Assembly: GCA_011503125.2 (NCBI GenBank)
Contig: WWBZ02000062.1
Span: 1,240,001-1,304,000, forward strand
Length of the DNA stretch: 64,000 bases
Source: Botryosphaeria dothidea
Lineage: Eukaryota > Ascomycota > Dothideomycetes > Botryosphaeriales > Botryosphaeriaceae
Reading direction: 5' to 3'
The translations under genes were made by a program, and so were the position numbers. The notes beneath the pieces are model-generated. The model was not told where the DNA came from. It was given only the letters and a program-made list of their open reading frames with translations, and did no database searches. Positions 1 to 12,715 of this stretch are shown in pieces. Position 1 is the first letter of the stretch, and every line of letters starts with the position of its first letter.

Positions 1-178
1 TAGAAGCTTTACCATTTGAATTGTAGAGGTTCGGGGCAATAGACCTATCGGAACTCTCATCCTTGACGTCATACAGCATGCGCTTCTTGGGATCATTCTC
101 ATTGTCGTCCTCGCCAACAGCAAGCGAGCGCTTCGCACCGGCACCAGCCTTGTCGCTGGGTCCTTTGTAGAGCGGCAT
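1..178 (-). CDS. 5' end of an unrecognised protein gene, cut by the window edge
   Basis: An open frame starts at the ATG at 178-176 and stays open to the left edge. It encodes a hydrophilic N-terminus beginning MPLYKGPSDKAGAGAKRSL, followed by an acidic stretch and KKRMLYDVKDESSDRS. I do not recognise the family. A GGTAAAG near positions 5-12 could be a splice donor, so the first exon may end just inside the window. It is transcribed divergently from the S33 gene at 534, with about 355 bp between the two starts. The charged, low-complexity N-terminus would fit a nuclear or cytosolic protein, but that is only an impression. Confidence 0.55.
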   Translation of the reverse strand, partial: MPLYKGPSDKAGAGAKRSLAVGEDDNENDPKKRMLYDVKDESSDRSIAPNLYNSNGKAS

Positions 179-533
179 AGTGAATGATTGCGTGCTAGGA
201 AACCGCGCAGCTCACTCAATCGTAGTCGGAAGATGTGTAGAAGCGGTAGTGCAAGCTCAGATATTTGGGGCGCAAGCCGTGGTGTTGTTGGTGGTGAGCT
301 TGAAGAACGGTGACGCTGCGGCAGAAGGAAAAGTTGCGGACGGTGACGCGCGACGCGATAGAAGAGCTCCAAGCTGCCCCGGGATCTGCTAAGCGAGCGG
401 GAGCTATACTTCCTTTGGTTAGCCTCTCTGGAGTCTGTCGGCAGAAAATATTCACCGCCCGCGCGGCGTCTCGACTTCCGCGGCGAGCGCGACGGCGACG
501 GCGACGAACATCTCTTCCCTTCATCGCGCAGCC
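179..533. promoter_or_regulatory. Divergent promoter region between the partial gene and the S33 gene
   Basis: This 355 bp gap separates two start codons pointing away from each other, so both promoters must lie in it. The part next to the S33 gene (about 460-530) is CG-rich and GA-rich. I see no TATA box, which fits a housekeeping gene. Confidence 0.4.
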
Positions 534-1176
534 ATGTCGGTCCCCCGCTCCCGCGTTATCGACCTCCTGCGGGTGAGTTACTCAATCCCCGTGTTCTCCA
601 CGTCCCAGTTGCGTGCTCAATGGCGACCGCACGACCTCCGACGATCCCAGTACCAATCATTCGACGGTTAATCAAAGTCATCCTCGACAGGCACAATGCA
701 AAGTCTTTAACACCGTCTTCAACCCTACGGGCGCGCGCCTTGGTACTAAAGTCCTGCGCGAGCGCCTCAAGGGTCCGTCCGTCGCCTCCTACTACCCGCG
801 CCGCATCGGCACGTTCAACGACCTCGCAAAGCTGTATCCGGAGTGGGAGGGCTTGGATGTGGTGGAGTGGGATCGACAGGAGAAAGTTGCTGCGTACGTT
901 ATACCCCTTCTCATATGGCGGACAGGCTATATGTGGATGAAAAAGGACGGAGTGGGACGGATGAATGGGATGATCCAGGATTGGCGATGGATGAAGGTGT
1001 AGCGGTATGGAGAATGCGTGCTGACCCTTCTTGTTGTGCAGTCTCAAGGCTCGTGGAAAGGGTACACCGAAGAAGAAGAGGGGCCCGCCAGGTCAGTTGC
1101 GATCCTCAGCTGGTGGATGGAGTTGTGTGCTAATATTTCTGCAGAACTCAAGGGTGGCCAGAAGAAGAAGAGATAG
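534..1176 (+). CDS. RSM27: Mitochondrial small-subunit ribosomal protein S33 (37S S27, Rsm27)
   Basis: A structural protein of the mitochondrial small ribosomal subunit. The gene has four exons: 534-572, 691-893, 1042-1091 and 1145-1176, giving 107 residues, the usual size for the MRP-S33 family. Visible family features are the N-terminal RVIDLLR helix, the core VFNPTGARLGTKVLRERLKG (about residues 19-38), the SYYPRR motif and a C-terminus rich in Lys and Arg with KKKR runs. All introns have GT-AG ends (GTGAGT, GTACGT, GTCAGT donors) and the last has a TGCTAAT-like branch point. The start was chosen because the first exon supplies the conserved RVIDLLR segment in frame. The very short first and last exons are easily missed by gene finders. 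The identity is firm from the family pattern. Confidence 0.9.
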
Positions 1177-1514
1177 ATGGTATACAGTCATACTTGGTCC
1201 TTGTATCATCACGTGTAGAGCATCAATTGGCGTTTATCTGGGAATGGGTGGGCAATTATTGGGGAAGAGATCACGTGTGGTCAGAGTACAATATCCCGTT
1301 TCAAACAACTGCGGGCTTCATCCACTCGAAAGTGTCAGCCGAAATTTGTGCGTCTCATCAATTCATTACCCTCTGCGGTCATTTTTCTAGTCTTATACTC
1401 AGCGATGTTACCTGCATGAATTTATCAAAGGCTCCGATCACGTATACAGTGCATCCAGGGGATCCTGAACATTTTAAATGCATTTAGATTGGAATTATTT
1501 ACTCTCTACATACT

Positions 1515-3031
1515 CTAGGATTTCACAGCCTTCTCGCCCTGCTCCTTTCCTTTCCTCTTGACCTCAGTACCCGGCGGCACCTTCAACCCGCCGAACACAA
1601 GGCCACATACGCCAATCATGCCAGCGCCACCAACGGCGTAGGCAAACTCGCGGCCAGCCCACCAATACAGCGAGCAGAAAATAAGGGGGCCGAGGGAACG
1701 ACCAGCTTGACCTATGACCAAGAATCACGTCAGCATTCGCATTCTCAAAAATCACGAAGCGAAAAGAAAAGGAAGAATTTGACTTACCCCAACTGCGGTG
1801 GTTACCCAACTTGCCGCCCCTCTCGCCCTGGCTGGCTTCGAAACTGCTCAAGCTGTTCAAACCCGTCACAACAGTCGCACTGGTCACAGCCAAGCATGCC
1901 GCAGCGGCGTACAACTGCTTCTCCGTGTTCAGCCTACCGAGGAGGAAGAACCCAACCGCACAGCTCATTACACCGGTCTGGACTACGCGCAACGGATGGA
2001 GACGGCGGGTGACGGAACCCTGCAACAGAGAAGCCACAAGACCAATGAATCCCAAAAGACGCCCCGACTGCTTTGAGCCGTACGCAAAAAGATCGTACGT
2101 CATGAACGGCAGCGAGAACTCCATGCCCGAGAAAAACAGAATAAAGATAAAATGCGTGAAGTTGAGCAGGGCGTGCGAGTTCGTGCGAATGCGGGGCTTC
2201 TCGGCTTCCTTCCCCTCCTTCGCCTTGCCGTTGGCGGCCGGCTTTTCGGATGTTGCGGCGGGCAGGGTCTCGGGCAGCGCGACGTAGAGGTACACGGTCT
2301 CGGTGACGATCAGGAACAGCGAGAAGCCGGCGGCGGTGGCGAAGGGGTTGGCGGCCACGGTGGTGATGGTCGACAGCCAGGCGCCCAGCGCGGGGCCGAA
2401 GGTGAAGGCGATGCTGAAACAGGCGCCCACCAGCGCCATGGTCGCGCCGCGCTGCGTGTCGTCGCTGATGTCGGTCGCGATGGCCAGCGCCAGTTGCACG
2501 TTTCCCTCGCTCAGGCCGCCCACGACGCGCGAGGCCAGGAAGGTGCGGAAGTCAGTGGCGGCGACCCAGAGCGCGACCGAGAGGATGTTGCCCGTCATCG
2601 ACCACAGCAGCGCGGTGCGGCGGCCGTACCTGTCGGAGAGGGTGCCGATTATGGGGGAAGCGATGGCTTGGAGGAAGGAGAAGAGCGAGCCGAGAGCTCC
2701 GCCGAGGAGCACGATGTCGTAGCGATCATTGATGGGCTTCGCGAAGGCATTCTTGTAGGCGTTCAGGCCGGCGAGGACGCGGTTGAGGACGGTGTTGGAG
2801 GAGGCATTTGCGGCTTCGTGGTCGCGGTAGAACTCAAGGAGCTTCGGGAACAGCGGAAGGATGAATGTGAAGGAAATCTGGCATGAACATCCTGTTAGCA
2901 TTTGAACTGTAAAACAGTAAAAGAGTACGGTGACAGGCGCGCAATACCAGATCCAGCAACAGTGAGAAGAATAGTACGCGCAGCACCTTGCGCCGGAGCT
3001 CTTTGGTAACGGGCGGAGATGTCGAAGCCAT
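1515..3031 (-). CDS. MFS transporter of the MFSD10/tetracycline-efflux-like type
   Basis: A 456-residue major facilitator superfamily carrier of the membrane. Exons on the minus strand are 3031-2948, 2877-1788 and 1711-1515. The first exon ends in LLLDL, and the join restores LLLDLISFTFILPLFPK, the first transmembrane segment. The MFS signature GTLSDRYGRRTALL follows, then SRVVGGLSEGNVQLA, which resembles the MFSD10 (TETRAN) group. A charged loop (EKPAANGKAKEGKEAEKP) separates the two six-helix halves. The second join restores WGQAGRSLGPLIF. It converges on the S33 gene 339 bp away and is divergent from the thioesterase gene. The substrate cannot be read from sequence; organic anion or drug export is known for relatives. 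The ATG at 3031 is the only start giving a sensible N-terminus. Confidence 0.85.
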
Positions 3032-3398
3032 GACGCACGGCAGCTGACGGAAGTTGTAGACAGAGAGCCAGCTGTCAGAGTAGGGAGAGAACGAGGGGCC
3101 TTTTTGATCGAAGAGGGCACGTCGGCATGGGCGGAGAAAGTATATACGTGTCGAGCTGAGGCGGGTAGGGTGAGATGGGCTGGCGGGCCGTATGATCGTC
3201 AAGCACTTGTTTCGCGTCGCGGTGATTGGGTTTCGAGTTGCACGCGAACAGCCGGCCAGCCTCAGCCTTCCGCTAGCTAGCTGCAGATCCCCGCCGGCCC
3301 GAGGCTTGCTGTCTGCGCAAGAGAGGGGTTGCTCAGCCATTTCAGCTGGCCCATTCCTCGCTGTCGCCGCCCGCTGGCCAGCCAATGCACCCGCAACC
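3032..3398. promoter_or_regulatory. Divergent promoter between the MFS transporter and the thioesterase
   Basis: This 367 bp gap lies between two outward-facing start codons. On the MFS side a TATATAC sequence near 3138-3149 lies about 110 bp upstream of the ATG and could act as a TATA element. The rest is GC-rich with no further motif I can support. Confidence 0.35.
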
Positions 3399-4234
3399 AT
3401 GGCGCCCACAGATGCTGACGGCAGAGCGAAGGCAATGCGCGCCGTCCAGGCGCTGTTCGACCGGTAAATTCCCTCGTCTTCTCTCGGCCCCACCACCATC
3501 TCTCGCCAAAGCTTAGTAGCTCCTTACGCGGCGCACAGGTACAAGCTCATCGCAGCTCAACGCCCACATGGCCATGTGGTTGGTGCCACCACACTCAAAC
3601 TTCCGAATCCCTGTCCATGCTGACCGTTTGCTACGCACCCAGGACTTCGACTATGAGGTGATGAAGAAATTGAGGCTCGTCGACGCCGGGCCCAAAGGCT
3701 ATTCGCAGTACGAGCTTACCATCGGCAACGAGTTTTCCAACCTGAACGACGTGATGCACGGTGGAGCCGCGGGTGTTATTTTTGGTATGTTGTCCCAGCG
3801 CCCCGGTTCGTGACAGGGCTTAACAGCCGCGCAGACATGGCCACCACCTCCGCCTTAAACCCGCTGTCCCGTCCAAATTACTGGTTGTGGGTATTTGAGC
3901 TCTTCTCAATTCGCAGTAGCTCATACGATCCAGTTTTATGGGTGGAGTGACCCGCACTCTCAATATCTCCTACTTACGCGCAGTACCCATTGGCACGACC
4001 GTGCTGCTTACCTCCCGCGTCGTGCAAGCCGGCAGAACCATGGCCATGATCCGGGGAGAGATGACTTCGCTCGACGGCAAGACTGTCTACGCCACTGCCG
4101 AACATCACAAAGTTAATGTTTCCATGAACAACAAGCACGAAACCTTCAGAGTGCCATGGGATGACGAAATCGAGGCTGAACTCAAGAAAGAAACAGAGGC
4201 AAAGAAGAAAGGGAGCGAGCGGGCAAAGCTGTAG
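3399..4234 (+). CDS. Hotdog-fold acyl-CoA thioesterase (ACOT13/PaaI-like)
   Basis: A predicted 198-residue hotdog-fold thioesterase that hydrolyses acyl-CoA esters. Five exons are proposed: 3399-3463, 3539-3575, 3643-3784, 3835-3886 and 3934-4234. The diagnostic hotdog segment is FSNLNDVMHGGAAGVIFDM (ending at the exon 3/4 join), with the HGG motif of the PaaI/ACOT13 group. It is followed by TTSALNP, then GGVTRTLNISYLRAVPIGTT on the second half of the fold. The C-terminus is a charged helix rich in Glu and Lys. Exon 2 (12 codons) and its downstream donor are the least certain part; other donors in the same segment are possible. The exon 4 donor GTGGGT was chosen because it restores NYWFFMGGV in frame. 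Location could be mitochondrial or cytosolic; no clear targeting peptide is seen. Confidence 0.82.
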
Positions 4235-7067
4235 ACGATGCGCTAATTTTCGAATAACATGAAGTTAGAAAGATCCCATGTCCATCCACCCTGACCTTCA
4301 TCGCGGACACGAGGCGATTTAGTGCACCAGTAAAACTCCATGCTTCCCAAACTCTGATCCCAAATGGGGACCCCTCGGCATCGTATCTCGGCTCTTAAAA
4401 GAAATGGACGGAGCCTTGAGAACAAACCTTTAGCTATCGTGCCGATCTGGTGTCTCTTCAAAATGTTTAGATCTCCACGATCCGGTGCTAAATGCTGTTC
4501 TCAGACATCATGGCGGGGGATACCTAGCGACACCAGAAGCACCTTCACAACTGGAACGCGCGGTCCCTTTCCCATGTCGGACCGTTAGTCTTTTTCTAGT
4601 GCTGCCGTAGCATGGCTGCTTCCCCCTTTTGCTCGTCGGTCCTGACCCAAGCCAATCCACGACTGTGGCAGCGGTGCCGTTGCCCGGTGCCGTTGCCCGG
4701 TGCTCGCTGCCTCTCGCTCGATCCTCGCCCGTCACTTCCCTCTCATAGCAAGAGTGCCCACCCAACGCCGTCCAACCGTAGCAGCGAGGATAGAGGACTC
4801 GGGAGGCTCCGTCCGCATGGCTGCATCGCCGTGCAAGCTGCGCATCTTATTAGCACTCAATGCCAATTTGCAGATGTTCTCCAGGTACCTCGCAATCAAT
4901 GAGCCATGTGCTGCGTGCGGCATTGCCGTAGAAATTGAAGATATTCCCCGCAGCCTCCTTGTGTTCCTGCCCGACTCCTGGCCCACGCCCGTCGTGCAAC
5001 AATCGCGGATCCTCCTTCCAGCTTCCCGCCATCGCCTCGACACTCTTCCTTCCGTTGACCGCAGCGGACGCAATACTCTTGCCTGAGCAAGATGTAGCAG
5101 CTGCGAGTGCACTGGCTATTCCCTGCAGAATATAAGCAGCTCTTCCTCGCTTTCCGAGCCTCTTCTTCTTTTCTTCTTCATACCCTTCAAGCAATTTCTG
5201 GGAACCCTATTGACCAACTCCACCCACTATTTTGGAGGAGCAACGCTGACAGAGACAAGTAGGATTTACTTCTTGTCTTGGAGGGTAAACTTTGCTTCTG
5301 CGCTTACAACAAGCTTCCGGGGGTTCTGATGATCAAGATGACCAGACCTGCACTGCCTCTGCATTGCACAACGCAGCTAGTCTGTGTATGCATCCACCGT
5401 GGTGACAGCCGGACAATTTTTTGTCTCCAACACAAGACGGGTCTTGCACCTCGATCTCTGTGAAAAGTTCTCTTTTGAATGGTGACACCAAGACATTTTT
5501 GATTCCAATACAGGGCAGTTCTTGTACGTTGGTCCTTGTGAACGCTTCGCATTTTCGGAACATTAAGAAAGAATTGGAAATCTTATCTTGTCGCCGTCAG
5601 CTGATTGATCAGTATCATACCGCGTTTTACTGAACTCAAACCGCCGAGGTCTTTCATCTAGTTCTTGTTGGTCTTGGGTACAGCTCACCGAGGGAATTTC
5701 TTTTATTGAGCGATGGGGGGTTTTGTGTTCGAGGGTCTTCCTCACTGTGACTGTTTCAACCATCGTCACGTCTCTTGGCCACTTTGGGTGGGGGAGGCCT
5801 TACCTCTCAAATCCACGGGCCTGCCACAGTGGATCAAGAGCCGTGAGCGGCGGTAAGACAGCTGACGTCATTGCGAATGCGGTAGGAATGCAGTCCTGAG
5901 CTATCAGGGACACAGCAAAGCTCCGGACCGGACCACTTCAGACGGCCATTACGAGGTAACAGAGGGCCTCAACATCTTGCTAGGTTTTCGTCGCCTCGAA
6001 TCGGGGGAGCTGTGCATGCGATGGGCTGCGGAGATACTGAGAGCCCAAGCTATCCCTTGCCTGACTTCCTCGTTCGGTGCTGAATCCGCGAGCTGGGCCG
6101 CCGGTGTCGATAGTCAGCGGAGACGGCGACTCAGCATCTCTCCGACTTGTGATTTGGCGGCTGGCTGCAGCTGTACCAGGTATGTTCTTTCTTCTTCTCT
6201 GGATTAGACTCCGTGGCTGACGCATAGACGGTTAGACAGCTCCCTTCTGCCTGTTCGTTCAAAATACCGATCGTCTTCGCTACGCCGCCTCATCTGTCTG
6301 CACCACCAGCGTCAAAGGACCTTTGTCCGGTACGGCTTCTGACGCATGGATCGAGTAATGCGCGCTTCACACGTGCATCTGTCCCGCGTTGCTTCTGGTT
6401 TCGTGTCCGGAAAATGGCCGTATAGGGACGGCGCAGATGCCTTCATTCTACACTCGTCGTCTTGCGCAGCCCTTGGGGAGTCGACAAGTCTGCAGTTTTA
6501 AAGATTGCCTGTCGATAAGAATCCTCTGCCGATGCACTGAACAACTTGCACGGAAGCTGTGGTTGAGGCGATACATCGAGAACGCCCGGGGTGATGGCAG
6601 AGCCTTTTGGTCTTGTCGTAGCCAGGACGGAAGGGCGGACGGAGGCCCTTGAGGTTTGCAAGATAGGAAGAAGCATGGTATTTATATACCCAAACGCAGG
6701 CGGCCGCATGGCAAGATGTGGACAGATTTTTAATGCTGCCTGGAGTGAACCATGGTTGATGTGAGGATTCAGGGTCCACCGGGTATTCAACTCTGGAAAA
6801 GCGCTATTGGAACTTGAGAGGCTGTCCGAGAAATAGCCCATCTATGGATCAGTGTGCTCATTGGACGTTTGGTAGATATGAGTTTTACTTGAGATATTGT
6901 ATTGTTTGGCTGAATTTGTTCGTTGACCTGCGAATCACAATCAGGCTGCAGCACGAACGTACATTCTGCGTACACTTGCTTTGTGCATCTCTTCGCTCCA
7001 GAAACTTCTGTAGTCCCTCCTACTTCATTTCATGATACCTATTCCTTAACTCGAATAGATACTAAAT
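4235..7067. other. 2.8 kb stretch without a supportable gene
   Basis: Only short, mutually overlapping frames occur here, none with a recognisable domain or convincing splice pattern. Contents seen: a short direct repeat of gtgccgttgcccg at about 4675-4700; polypyrimidine tracts around 5150-5180; a decayed 80 bp tandem duplication at about 5400-5560 (listed separately); and scattered TATA-like words near 6675. It may hold an RNA gene or a decayed gene, but I cannot support one. Confidence 0.4.
5400..5560. repeat. Diverged tandem duplication with an ~80 bp period
   Basis: Two adjacent copies begin with ggtgaca at 5401 and 5481. They align along their length through words such as acaattttttg/acatttttgattcc, caacacaagacggg/caatacagggcagt, gtcttg/gttcttg, and tctgtgaa/ccttgtgaac. 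The identity is partial and one copy carries stops in frames where the other is open. This fits a decayed repeat, possibly from a former coding sequence. Confidence 0.45.
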
Positions 7068-8504
7068 TCAACGCTTTCTTGCCCCTATATCTTCCAACGC
7101 TTGGGTAATATTGACGTGCATGGGAATTTTCATGTCCTTGACTGCTTCCCCCAACCACAGGCTATCGAAACCAGTGGACCAAGAATACTTCTTCCCGGTT
7201 ACGTTCTTGAACATCAAAATCCATTTCATCACTGTACCAGTGTACTCTCCTGCCATTTGCTGAATATTCCTGACCATCGTTTCATCGAATTGGATGCGGA
7301 GTTCGGATTGAGATGGGTAAATTTGTGGCAACCCCTCAACGTAAAAGTCGCCATGGCCGAGGTAGAGCTCGTCATCGGTAAGAACATCCACGCTAATGCT
7401 GCCGATGTCTATTCTAGCATCTTTACTCATCGAAGGGATGTTGGGCAAGATGAGGCTGCCTCTGGCAAAGAAATCGTAGTCATCCCTGGCTGGAATTGAG
7501 GAATTCGCAGTAACCTGGACTAAACTCCATGATGCCACCAAGCCCTGCCGATTTTCATGTGTTAGAAAAAGTCCTTTCACCCAGAAACTCCTGGTTCGCA
7601 CCTCTGAATGTAAGCGTCTTGTTCCAATTGACGGTGTACTTCGGCAGCCCCTTCATCTTCATCATGGTGTTGCCTCTCATTCCGACCTTCACTTCTGTCT
7701 CTTCTAATAGCCTTCGAAGAAACCTTATAAATTCAGCCCTTTCATCATCTGAAGGGTATATATAATCGTAGATCTTGTAGAATTCATAGGGTGGAACGCT
7801 TAGCTCCGGCGCTTGAAGCCTCCCAAATGTCTTGAAATCTGGAAGTGTGTCCTCCATGTAAAGCTTTGCATCAAATGAATCAAGGTGAAACCATTTCGAA
7901 GTTTGGAGGTAGGTATCGCGCGTGAGTATGTCAGAGAACTCGAAATTCAATCCCAACGATTCTTCAAATACGAGTTGGTAGGATGAATAACGTCCGCTCA
8001 TCACTAGATGATCAAGGAGGGGCTGTGCCTCATCCTTGTGGACTTTGAAGATCCTGCAAGACCGGAGAGAGTGATTTGTCAGTAGTCCGATCTACGGTGG
8101 GCGAAATGGAAATTTACGTACAAGATGCAAGGAACAATCACGGCAACAGCAATTGCTACAAGCATTGCAAGTGCCATCAGCTTCTTGTGCTTCTTCATGA
8201 AAGCCAGAGGTTTTGGGAGAGGTGCAAGAGAGTTCCTTTCTCTCGGTGCATACGTCGGAGGGGGCTTCAGACAGTAAGCGGGCGGCGGAGGTGAATCCTC
8301 GATCCCGTCAAATTGGTGAAAGTTAGTCGAAACATCTTCATTGAGTTGCCCATCCACCGCAGATGGCGTGTTTTGAGGTAGATATGGATGCATTAAATCT
8401 CTGAGTTGTGTGGATGCGGTGGTGCCGGGCTGATACGCAGGCGGCATAGGCTGAGGGTTCGGCTCAGAATCCGTGCGCGTTCCTGTTCCTGTTGCGGATG
8501 CCAT
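7068..8504 (-). CDS. Single-pass membrane protein of unknown function (possibly DUF3712-like)
   Basis: Three exons are proposed on the minus strand: 8504-8122, 8053-7602 and 7489-7068, giving 418 residues. The N-terminal ~110 residues are proline-rich and cytosolic in character (PPPPAY, PPPTYAP). A basic KKHKK then precedes one transmembrane helix (about residues 108-130), a type II layout with most of the protein outside or in the lumen. The outer part is beta-rich, and its pattern of a repeated KVGMRG... / ...GLPKYTVNW segment reminds me of fungal DUF3712 proteins, though I am not sure. The first join restores PCILLIFKVHKDEAQPLLDH in frame. The second intron (7601-7490, 112 nt) is less certain: the sequence just upstream of its acceptor also encodes a DUF3712-like GLGGIMEFSP in another phase. 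Confidence 0.6.
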
Positions 8505-9504
8505 CTTCGGCGTGTAAATTTTACGTCGTGGAGACAGCCAACAACCTTGAAGAGCGACGAGAGAGATGGCGAGAGAAAACAGGTGAGATCATGCTTTCCT
8601 CTTCGAAAATCTGAATCACAGTAAATTTGATCTGTTGATCGCGAGCGAATTTGGGGAAGGTAGTAAACTGCGGCGGTATTAATTGAGCCCAGAAGGACTG
8701 CGCCACGATATGGCAACAGGGACGTCACTCCACCAGAGTGTACACATGGTGGAATCCGAAAGGATGATTGGGCATAGGCAGGAAGGATGCTATGAGGCGG
8801 CTTTCAAAACCACTGATACACCCTCGTCCCTAGTATGTTTATTGTATCAGGCCCTCGCTCTTGGGCTAAATACAGAGCTGCTGGTCGCAGAAAATGAGCT
8901 TCTCCAATCATTGCTCAACGTAGATGAACACAACCCAATGCCAAGTCGGATAACAATATTGCCAAGTCGCGTGGGAGCTTGCAGGATTGTGCCTGTCAGC
9001 CACAACGGCTAGACCGGCACATTGTACGACTTGCAATACGAGAAAACTTACAGACAATTGTACAGAAAACGTTCACTGTATCGGCCAAGAAAGTCATTAT
9101 CGAAGTCGTAGAATTATATGTCGCACTAGAATGCGACCCGGCGACATTGATCTTACGACCGGTTACAGCAAAGATGATGGCCCCATCCTTGTGTTCAGCT
9201 TTTCTTAGAACCAAAGTAGCTGAGTGTTATCAATAGAACCTATGATGGGAGCGTTGTGTTCTACCAGTGAACGATTTGCGGCCAGGTGTCTAACGAGAAT
9301 ATGTAGGTCAAACATCAGGGATCCTACGCCACGGATACCGACTTTGCCGCTGGATATTGGGGAGGTGCCAGCGCTTTGCACGAAAGCTTGAACCAGTCTT
9401 GAAGCCATTTCTAGCAGATTATAACCAGAGGCGTCACCTTGTTCAGTGCAAATCATTTTGCCATCGTCAGAATCGAAATTGCGAAGTGGATTAGTGAGAC
9501 TCGT
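8505..9504. other. Intergenic kilobase with no firm gene
   Basis: This holds the promoter of the membrane protein gene (near 8505-8700) and the 3' region of the MFS gene that ends at 9505. On the minus strand a frame runs open from 9504 down to 9205 directly after, and in frame with, the MFS stop codon (see findings). No domain is recognised in it. Confidence 0.35.
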
Positions 9505-10899
9505 CTATCTTAGAGAATCTCTGCTTCCTCGTCGAAGCATGAAATACAAAATATTGGAAAAGAGAGCCGTAATCATCAATGAAAGACCAGCGAATAGTTG
9601 CAACCCAAGATAGTCACCAGAAGATCCGAGGAGTGCGCCAGAGATAGGTGGGCCAATAAGTGATCCAATCCCCTTGAGGACTGAAACCATTCCTAATCGC
9701 GTTCCAAGTAGGTTCAGATCTGGCGTTATATGCGTCAAGACGACTGGAGCAAGAGAAACAACCCCACCCGAGAAAAATCCGTACAGCACGGAAAACGCAA
9801 TGTTTCCGGCCTTGTTCGTTACGCTGATCCAGTATAGGATGCTAGCGCCGCTGAATGATGATATTATGATGTAGGTCTTGAGAGATCCGATCTTGTCCGC
9901 GACAAACGACGGCACGATTCGGCCAGGAATGGAGGAAGCGTTCAAGATTGAAAGCAGGTACTTCGCTAGGTCCTGGTTCCGCATGCCATGCTCTATGGCG
10001 TAACTCTGCAAGTAGAAGATAGGCTCAAAATATGCAATGTTGCTGAAGAATATTGCGGTGGTGTAGATGATGAAGATGGGATCCCTCAAGGCCGTGGGGT
10101 CGATGAAGCGTCGCGGAGAGAACTTCTTCTTTGCCCGCAATGCGCTCGGTGGCGATTGTTGTGGTCGGATGACCATGATGGAGAAGCTGCATATGGTGAA
10201 GGAGATGAACCCCATGATCCGTACTGTCCACCCAAACCCTATGCGGGGCTGTAGACCTTGGAAGACCAATGGGTATAATGTCGCACCAAGGCTGCTTCCA
10301 ACGGTGGCCAAGGCCATCGCTCGAGCGCGGCGCTTGATGAAATACTTTGGCACAACTGCGATGGAGGGGATTTGGAGACAGCATGTACCAAGGCCAATGC
10401 AGATGCCTTGCGCAAGCAGTACGTGCCAATATTCGGTGCTGATGCTTGTCATCATGAACCCAAACGTCACTAAGAAAGTTCCGGTAACAACCAGTCCCTT
10501 GCAATATCCTGCATCATATAGCGGGCCGACGAAAACGCTCAGTGACATCAGACAGAAAACTTGGATTGAACCAATCCAGGATATTGCCGATGCCGAGGAG
10601 TCCTTGAGGAGTTGAGTCTCATAATAGGTTTGGAAAACACCAAAGCTGTTGAGCAGACCACTTCACCATTCTCAGCGAGATGGAATAACGACCACTGCGC
10701 GAAACACTTACAGATGATTCCAATACAGGGCAAATGACCCGGCCACTTGTAGCCATGCTGTCAATCCACCGTCCGGGGGATCAAGAGGAGGCGAGGAGAT
10801 GGGAGACACAGGCGTATCTTGTGCGACATAATCAGGTGCTCCCGTGTCAGTGGACGTAGCGGCTTTGCTCCCATCTTTCTCTGGTGAAGACGTGTTCAT
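9505..10899 (-). CDS. MFS transporter, monocarboxylate-transporter (MCT/Mch) type
   Basis: A 447-residue, 12-helix carrier from two exons, 10899-10712 and 10660-9505, separated by a 51 nt intron. The cytosolic N-terminus of about 50 residues is rich in Ser, Thr and Pro. It is followed by the family's first-helix signature DPPDGGLTAWLQVAGSF. The splice join restores YWNHLGLLNSFGVFQTYYE, the most conserved stretch of fungal MCT-like proteins, which fixes the intron. Later features include GICIGLGTCCLQIPS, a conserved helix-4 pattern, and YFIKRRARAMALA in the loop after it. Fungal relatives are often orphan transporters for carboxylates or similar acids, so the substrate is unknown. The start at 10899 was preferred over upstream frames because those add an unlike, basic extension. 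Confidence 0.86.
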
Positions 10900-11542
10900 G
10901 CTGGTACGAACAAGCTTTGTGGAGAGCCTTAGTCGACTCCCGGACCGCTGCTCTGATTCAGGAATAGTAATGGAGAAAGCCAGAAGGGTGGAACGTTTCA
11001 GGTAATATTCAAAAGTCCCCGCTCTTGTGAGATGCAACTTGACGACGGCTATATTTTTCGGCATTCTTTCCCCAGAAAAAGGAGCGAGATCGGCGCCAAC
11101 TCTGGATCGGCTGCAACGCTCGGCACTCAACAGCTAAAGCCGAAGTAGTTGCATTCTCACATCTCCGAAGATGACTCTTTGCTTTTTGGAATTATACTTT
11201 GGCTCCACTTGCTCTGCCCTATGATCATTCTGAAGCACAGTCAGATGCCGACGTTCTTTTTAGATTGTTTCTTCTTCGAAAAGCAAAAGGGCCTTGTCTT
11301 TGCGGGGTTCTCCACAACGGAAATCCGCACTCCTCCGAGCGAACGAGGTTAGCCGAAGGCAGAATTATGTGGGGAGAATTATACGGAGTGTGACGGATTG
11401 CAGACTTTCTTTCCGCAGAGAACGACGCAAAGAATATTCAAATAATAAACGCGGGATGTGCAAATGAAGAAGCACATATGGCACTGCGATATTGTGGTCA
11501 CTATTGGAAGTGTTTCATGAGGGCGTCGTTCGGAAATTTGAG
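10900..11542. other. Intergenic region between the MCT-like gene and the OYE pseudogene
   Basis: It contains the promoter of the MCT-like gene and the 3' flank of the pseudogene. A minus-strand open extension upstream of 10899 adds about 77 residues but has no family match. Nothing else is recognised. Confidence 0.35.

Positions 11543-12715
<1,173 letters not shown>

Noticed and set aside
2152..2886. Long plus-strand open frame of 244 codons antisense to the MFSD10-like transporter
   Set aside because: It lies wholly within the coding exon of the transporter on the other strand, is very rich in Gly, Glu and Arg as expected from GC-rich codons read backward, and has no domain.
4732..5194. Overlapping frames on both strands suggesting a small gene
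   Set aside because: No domain, no codon pattern, and no pair of splice sites that makes a better model.
7490..7514. A 25 nt GT-AG intron that would link GLGGIMEFSP to the next exon
   Set aside because: Far below the minimum intron length of fungi; kept only as a finding about the ambiguous model.
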